Shown here in pieces: positions 61,301 through 64,000 of a DNA stretch of 64,000 nucleotides. A model generated the notes under the pieces. That model did no database searches. It had not been told where the DNA came from and saw only the letters and a list, made by a program, of their open reading frames with translations. Position 1 is the first letter of the stretch; each line of letters starts with the position of its first letter. Both the position numbers and the translations under genes were made by a program. Origin of the DNA: a virus; IMG/VR virus record IMGVR_UViG_3300027902_000155, positions 25,553 to 89,552 of that record. The stretch is one strand, 5' to 3'.

Positions 61301-61554
61301 TTGCTCAAACAACAAATTTGACCCAAGGGATAACACAGAAAATCTCAGCAGCGTTCATGGTAAACAGTAATGCTGTTGTTCTGAATGGAGGTACCGTAGC
61401 CACTAATTCAAATGCAACTACTCCGATTGCCGGGACTGCTTATTATATCGGCATCAGCAACTCTGGTTCCGCCGCATTTAATGGATACGTCGCTCGTCTC
61501 GCCATCTGGAACCTGCGCCTCTCTAACGCCAAGCTCCAGGCCCTTACCGCATAA
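55309..61554 (+). CDS. Giant modular lectin-like tail fibre, 2081 aa
   Basis: Five modules of about 300-450 residues. Each opens with a header of the type NASGGYVTNADGTLTW...NTLRIGTGTGLLVEE (DNA near 55505, 56686, 56914, 59131, 60379) and closes with G-Y-I-Q-R-L-A-V-W-x-x-R-L-x-D-x-x-L-Q-x-L (DNA near 56590, 57990, 58970, 60230, 61490). Between them lie beta-rich, concanavalin-like (LamG-type) parts with YVKALNGRRWVIFQINN-like and LELGAFATSYIPT motifs. The opening and closing DNA is GC-rich and conserved; the centres of most modules are AT-rich and unlike each other, so they look exchanged. Receptor-binding function is likely. Confidence 0.75.
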   Translation: MSSIAQTLLAEASSIAIDLNFANQKYYPSGAIDNSISSPAVDLDLSNNTVRYGGGSLSTYLSNSCASGGYVTNADGTLTWAAADTLRIGDGTGLLVEESRINILYPSVPDHAGTWTEQRGAVAVNSTTAPDGTSTASKFTEDSTASNNHYIQRSLITITANTTYTASCFIKAGTGTARRYTRLSVWDDNTGNNVFWAELDLQTGTISSTGTHGTGTYTSSSVTALANGWYYLTVTGKVDASSTSADFCLFLVDVSGSVSYSGDGTGSQYWWGAQLELGSFATSYVPTTTASATRNADVVTASGTLASSLNGASAASLFVQTNGMSIISNSDIPVVLWRDHNYLFGTNGYSSPSTAMILTGTANIGTHIGSGTFAGTTRWVLGYDGTTASLVGNNGTVGSDAYTISNLSGTIQFGGFYTNTNQMIGGYIQRIAVWSTRLSDTLLQYLSSKEMTAGDLWNSNASGGYVQNADGTMTLVPANTLRIGSGKGLLVEESRTNSITNNSMQGVVLPAVDLDLNNNTVRVGGGSLSDYLSNSNASGGYVTNADGTLTWVGANTLRVGTGTGLLVEEGRTNLYIRSQDYTATGTWTVANGTLTNSYAAPDGTSTAFKLLEGTGYHNWTITPAVGMGVSASTTYTSSAYVKALNGRRWVIFQINNQDTSAALCVWYDLTNGAVGTIGDLIAGFTNKSATITSLANGWYRITVTYTTTSGTTAIGHFHADDAADNGDRFATGDGTKGYYLWGDQLELGAFATSYIPTVASPAARNADAVTATGALNTNLALTTASIFAQTYGIVDPSSTYPRIIDWNSQFWWYLYHGGSYQNVTSDGTTDNAATFGSGTWADVARHAISFSGTSFSGASNNGSVATNTISGSYRSGTAQIGGNAGGNRILNGYIQRLAVWSSRLTDTQLQYLSYHGGVLPNIWSSYDPDGLTLDVIGAGTEDGIDYIDVQVSGIGGSVGVTTIVFDTIAAAPGDIWTESFFLTKLAGSTSGFANFQIGLNFFDSGYGYLSTSSAVIAPLAGALGLNRYSKTATAPANTAYVQPLIIFITTNGVAVDITLRIGWPQMELGAFATSPIRTTNAAATRNADVVSIASTAATLLQTLTFSGLVVGSGTAAVQTTNSTPTYVLLDLDGYNNNTPAYIHENNPSYMFTYATSGPALQVPYGSGDMDALTRVAFGYSGSGRSIVVNDSLVTTDAKPLSAATDTQLGSGGGAHQYGGYFQRLALWSTRLPNVALKALTADPPPPAIVDLDLAGGLVRAGVPASSFTDYLTCSNASGGYVTNADGTLTNVAPNTLRIGTGTGLLVEESRTNGIRNNSMQGASAGTPGVLPTNWFSLNDWNTNGIANDVIGVGVEDGIDYIDIRWHGTGGASFSTASDIGFDYPAATVGQTWSHSVYCRMVGGSLTNISNIAIGIVEANSGFSFLAEPVDTQFTPTSSPLRTQRITQTGTTTQATTAMVEGALGVHCPIGVPIDITLRIGWPQLELGNGATSPIRTTSGTAARSADNISGIGNLLSALNGGAATVAIKWKQSNADAVYSALNCLWAARTDDNNRIIPLYLDTAGSISQRITTSGSLQAISVGTAAIGTNKLVSAWNAAGQAASLNGASVITGAIPAGGIPAVSNVDVGCYLTFGGANYLNDYIQRLAIWNTRLSDLQLQDLTASAVIDLDMSSIPVSVKGGTLTSSLSNSNASGGYVTNADGTLTWVGANTLRVGNGTGLLVEESSINYSTDSQNGFNNATYWVLENLGTTTDGAITAPDGTTTATLITDNTTNGPHDVNKYDSLNTGVGNTTTLSVYLKKGTANYACVTDFGPGGGAYCYSVVFDLNLGVTGETKVGASATLTSYSIIALANGWYRCSITGVNSHPSDGRHWPCIGFAAAASGNVFNSLQQPTYVGSGNTIYIWGVQHEQRNFTTSYIPTTSTAATRNADVVSASGTLLTLLKGSSTGPLSVYIQALRYATQSADGTLIMSPTTGAITLGDQDGGSLSEGLNSVSYLAQTTNLTQGITQKISAAFMVNSNAVVLNGGTVATNSNATTPIAGTAYYIGISNSGSAAFNGYVARLAIWNLRLSNAKLQALTA

Positions 61555-61557
61555 ATA
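61550..61557 (+). promoter_or_regulatory. Late promoter box CATAAATA
   Basis: It overlaps the stop of the giant fibre gene and lies 23 bases before ATG 61580, with GGAGG between. Confidence 0.65.
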
Positions 61558-61579
61558 CTCAATCTACGGAGGTTTACTG

Positions 61580-62194
61580 ATGTACGACCACTTGATAAAG
61601 TTCGACACCGAGGCCCACGCCATCGCCGATCCGGTGATCGGTAAGTACTACGTTCCCCCGCGCACCGGACGGGCTGGCGAACCCGATTTTCCGGGGGGCT
61701 GGCGCGCTGACGTCTGCTTCAAGACCCAGGTCTATACCGTGACCGGCCAAGAGACGGTGACCGTTCCTGACCACTCTGGGGGCACGCAGACCGTCGTGCG
61801 AGACGTCCGGGCCTACTCCACCGACTTCTATGTCTGGATCTCGACGACTACGGACGACCAGGACATGGCGAACGTCCCGGCGTGCATCCTCACTCGCAAC
61901 CGCGACGCCGCTGTAGGCACCGACCCGTTCGTCACTAAGAGTCTGGTGCAGCTCGCGGACCTCCCGGCCATGCGGATCGAGCCGGTGATCGCCGGATCGG
62001 CGTACCCCCATACCGAAGACGACTGGGCGAACGTTCCCTCGGACGCCGTAGTGACCGAGGCCGTGCTGGCTGCTGATACTTTTTCTGCCAAGCCGCTGTT
62101 GGAGGCCGTAGCCCTTCCGCCAGATACTGTGCTAAGGACTGTGAGCATGGGACTGGCTAAGTCGCTGGGGGGCGGCAAGCTGATCAAGGCTTGA
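61580..62194 (+). CDS. Hypothetical structural-type protein, 204 aa
   Basis: Start chosen at ATG 61580 behind ACGGAGG; the longer frame begins inside the fibre gene. It has MYDHLIKFDTEAHAIADPVIG, WRADVCFKTQVYTVTGQETVTVPD and FYVWISTTTDDQDMANVPACILTRNRDA, mixed beta with an alanine-rich C-terminal helix. Probably a tail-fibre accessory or assembly factor by position; not recognised otherwise. Confidence 0.5.
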   Translation: MYDHLIKFDTEAHAIADPVIGKYYVPPRTGRAGEPDFPGGWRADVCFKTQVYTVTGQETVTVPDHSGGTQTVVRDVRAYSTDFYVWISTTTDDQDMANVPACILTRNRDAAVGTDPFVTKSLVQLADLPAMRIEPVIAGSAYPHTEDDWANVPSDAVVTEAVLAADTFSAKPLLEAVALPPDTVLRTVSMGLAKSLGGGKLIKA

Positions 62195-62202
62195 TGGACG
62201 GG

Positions 62203-62210
62203 GATAAATA
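62203..62210 (+). promoter_or_regulatory. Late promoter box GATAAATA
   Basis: 27 bases before the GTG start of the second collagen-like gene. Confidence 0.6.
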
Positions 62211-62236
62211 TCCCTGACGCGACGTAAGGGCAAACA

Positions 62237-63301
62237 GTGACTCTACTCTCTACCAAACTAACGACGGTCGGCGCTACCGGATATACTGGCTACTCCGGTT
62301 ATACTGGCTATACTGGTCTTGGTAACTTTACCGGCACTACCGGCTATACCGGCTACACGGGCCGGACGGGCTATACTGGCTACACCGGCTACACCGGCGC
62401 GGGTGCGTACACCGGTACTACGGGATACACTGGTCAAACTGGCTATACCGGCTACACTGGCACCGGCGCAACCGGCTACACTGGCACCACCGGCGCGACA
62501 GGCTATACCGGCTACACGGGCTACACGGGCTACACGGGCTACACGGGCGCGGGCGCCTTCACCGGCGCTACCGGCTATACTGGACAACAGGGTGCAGCTA
62601 CCGGCTACACCGGCTACACTGGTCCGAGTACGGCACTGCTTAACCTGCTCCGCGTCTATACTACTACTGGAAACTCGTGGTCGAAGGGCAGCATCCAGTA
62701 TATCATCGTCGAGTGCGTCGGAGGCGGCGGAGGCGGAGCTGGAAGCACAGCGGGAACTGCCTCTGGATCTGGCGGCGGAGGAGGCGGCTACTGTCGCAAA
62801 AGAATTGCTGCTGCTTCCTTGGGCGCTACCGAGACAGTCACCCTCGGAACCGGAGGCGCTGCCGGTGTCTCGGGCACTGCAGGAGGAGCGGGCGGAACGA
62901 CCAGCTTTGGCACGACCGCGTTCTGTACCGCATGCGGCGGCACCAACGGAGTGACCGGCGGCGCACTGGCACCGGTAGCCGGCGGCGTCGGCGGACTCGC
63001 TACCTCGGGCGACATAAATATCCAAGGAGAGGCAGGGTGGGGTGCCGGTTCTACCAGTACCGCTGTCTCGGGTGGCGCAGCGGGTTCGTCCATAGCAGGC
63101 GCCGGAGGAAACTCAGTACTTGGCTTCGGTGGCATCTCTGCTCTAAAGGGCGCGACCGGCGCGCCTCCGGCCGGCATGACGACGAACAAAGATGGTCAAC
63201 TCTACGGCGGCGGCGGAGCGGGCGGAGCGGGCGTCTCTGGTACCTCGGCATGCGGCGGAGTCGGTAGGGGCGGAGTCGTGATAGTCTGGGAGTACATCTA
63301 G
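62237..63301 (+). CDS. Collagen-like plus glycine-rich adhesin, 354 aa
   Basis: Residues about 12-128 are Gly-Tyr-Thr collagen-like triplets ([26 protein letters not shown]) as in the 900-aa fibre; residues about 140-354 form a polyglycine adhesin domain ([50 protein letters not shown]). The protein is thus a fused fibre-plus-tip. GTG 62237 is used. Confidence 0.75.
   Translation: MTLLSTKLTTVGATGYTGYSGYTGYTGLGNFTGTTGYTGYTGRTGYTGYTGYTGAGAYTGTTGYTGQTGYTGYTGTGATGYTGTTGATGYTGYTGYTGYTGYTGAGAFTGATGYTGQQGAATGYTGYTGPSTALLNLLRVYTTTGNSWSKGSIQYIIVECVGGGGGGAGSTAGTASGSGGGGGGYCRKRIAAASLGATETVTLGTGGAAGVSGTAGGAGGTTSFGTTAFCTACGGTNGVTGGALAPVAGGVGGLATSGDINIQGEAGWGAGSTSTAVSGGAAGSSIAGAGGNSVLGFGGISALKGATGAPPAGMTTNKDGQLYGGGGAGGAGVSGTSACGGVGRGGVVIVWEYI
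62270..62625. repeat. Second collagen-like repeat tract
   Basis: 9-bp units of GGCTACACC type, similar to the tract at 52690-54660. Tracts of like DNA about 8 kb apart could recombine. Confidence 0.7.
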
Positions 63302-63303
63302 AC

Positions 63304-63756
63304 ATGAAGAAGGCAAAGGTGAGCAACGGAGTCATTCATCATGTCTGGCCGTGGGTAAAGATCCTTCCAGACGGAACTAGGGTCACGAAGGAGCTCCCTC
63401 CGCACTACAGGGGACGCGATCACCTAGCAGAGGGATGCGACCACCAGTTCAGCGAGGAAGACCGACACTGCGTCAAGTGCGGCGGTCACCTGCACGGAGG
63501 AAAGTCGCCTCCCGACTGTCTGATCGACGTTCCTGATGACGTACAGCCCGGTTGGGTGTGGGACGAGGCACAGAAGAAGTACGCGCCTATAGTCAAGAAG
63601 CCTATCCCAGAAGCTAAGATCCACAGTGACTTGCTCCAGGTCGTCTCAGAAAAACTTGGAATCCCGTACGACGACCTGTGGAAAGAAGTCATGGACCGTA
63701 AGAGGACTAGAAAAGCTAACAAAGCTAAGACGAAGGCGCCTAAGAAATCAGTATAG
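63304..63756 (+). CDS. Hypothetical Zn-binding-type protein, 150 aa
   Basis: Residues about 42-65 carry EGCDHQFSEEDRHCVKCGGHLHG, with C-x13-C-x2-C and several His, a possible zinc site. It continues with VPDDVQPGWVWDEAQKKYAP, a stretch like those in tail-fibre assembly proteins, and a Lys-rich tail. ATG 63304 is two bases after the adhesin stop and overlaps AGACATGAAG; a ribosome-binding site is weak, so coupling is likely. Confidence 0.5.
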   Translation: MKKAKVSNGVIHHVWPWVKILPDGTRVTKELPPHYRGRDHLAEGCDHQFSEEDRHCVKCGGHLHGGKSPPDCLIDVPDDVQPGWVWDEAQKKYAPIVKKPIPEAKIHSDLLQVVSEKLGIPYDDLWKEVMDRKRTRKANKAKTKAPKKSV

Positions 63757-63780
63757 TGACTCAGTGAGTGAGGTTTGGAT

Positions 63781-64000
63781 ATGATGCTGCTGCCGAGAAA
63801 GATCGACACCGTGACCTTCGTTGGTCTGGGCGCGTCGTGCTACGACTGGGTGCACGCGACCTATAAGGACTTTGAGGACCAGGGAGAGGTTTGGACGATC
63901 AACGCCGGTGCTAAGTTATTCCGACACGACCTCGTGTGGGACATGCACACTCCAGAGTGGCTGGCAGAGAAGAAAAAAGACTTTCAGCCCGCCATCGATC
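63781..64000 (+). CDS. Partial hypothetical protein, cut by window end
   Basis: Two ATGs (63781, 63784) begin a frame open to the window end. The start PRKIDTVTFVGLGASCYDWVH and INAGAKLFRHDLVWDMHTPEW resembles a conserved phage protein whose G-x-G-x-S-x-x-D-W motif suggests nucleotide or SAM binding (DUF115-like or sugar-related). Only the first 73 residues are visible, so no assignment is made. Confidence 0.5.
   Translation, partial: MMLLPRKIDTVTFVGLGASCYDWVHATYKDFEDQGEVWTINAGAKLFRHDLVWDMHTPEWLAEKKKDFQPAID

Noticed and set aside
61412-61579. N-terminal extension of the 204-aa protein
   Set aside because: It lies in the end of the giant fibre gene; ATG 61580 has GGAGG and a late box in place.
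63013-63020. CATAAATA resembling a late promoter
   Set aside because: It lies inside the adhesin gene (codes for DINI) with no gene start near; similarly 42341-42348 lies inside a gene.

Overview
The window is a GC-rich stretch of a T4-like (Straboviridae/cyanophage-type) contractile-tailed phage. Evidence is the syntenic set gp33 - gp59 - gp32, then gp4, gp54, gp26, gp48, gp53, gp27-like, gp5 (split), gp25, gp6, gp7-position, gp8 and a giant DUF4815-type wedge/fibre protein, together with T4-type late promoter boxes (NATAAATA) in front of structural genes. The host is probably an alphaproteobacterium: the phage carries what reads as a circularly permuted, two-piece tmRNA gene, the form typical of that class, whose tag (ANDNAPMEYRLAA) starts with the ANDN of alphaproteobacterial tags. 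The exact host cannot be named from this sequence.

Layout. (1) 1-8055, early/accessory region: small proteins, a superfamily 2 helicase next to an Eco57I-like adenine methyltransferase and a second small methyltransferase (a restriction-modification-like module), a duplicated promoter-leader-ORF unit whose second copy is cut short directly before an HNH endonuclease gene, and conserved phage proteins. A family of promoters of the form TTGACT-17 bp-TAAGAT/TATAAA/TAATAT recurs. (2) 8045-8330, permuted tmRNA. (3) 8430-11934, small genes, the late-transcription coactivator gp33-like protein, helicase loader gp59, a PTH2-like peptidyl-tRNA hydrolase and the ssDNA-binding protein gp32, closed by a strong hairpin-T terminator. 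(4) 11933-20346, minus strand: two large transglycosylase/M15-peptidase proteins with tape-measure-like features, a 3-TM holin-like protein, gp26 with a canonical U UUU UUC -1 frameshift site leading into a gp51-like extension, gp54, a conserved protein (possibly gp2) and gp4. (5) 20405-40266, plus strand: baseplate (gp48, gp53, gp27, gp5-OB, unknown hub protein, gp5 needle, gp25, gp6, gp7-like, gp8 with a huge insertion, 2086-aa DUF4815 protein).

(6) 40263-63301, adhesion and modification region: two radical SAM proteins, a TIM-barrel-like partner, two GT2 glycosyltransferases (one fused to a methyltransferase and a second GT2), and two GT32-type glycosyltransferases are interleaved with a fibre, a glycine-rich adhesin, two collagen-like proteins made of Gly-Tyr-Thr triplets, and a 2081-aa fibre of five lectin-like modules. 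A small lipoprotein, an alpha/beta hydrolase and a membrane protein form a compact probable lysis/envelope cassette at 45265-46415. The window ends inside a gene at 64000.

How the parts may work together: early promoters express the helicase/methyltransferase and small takeover proteins; tmRNA and PTH2 may together sustain translation during infection; gp33 and the late boxes switch on the structural genes; the glycosyltransferase/radical SAM cassette, embedded among fibre genes under the same late boxes, plausibly decorates the Thr/Tyr-rich collagen-like fibres. That last link is inference.
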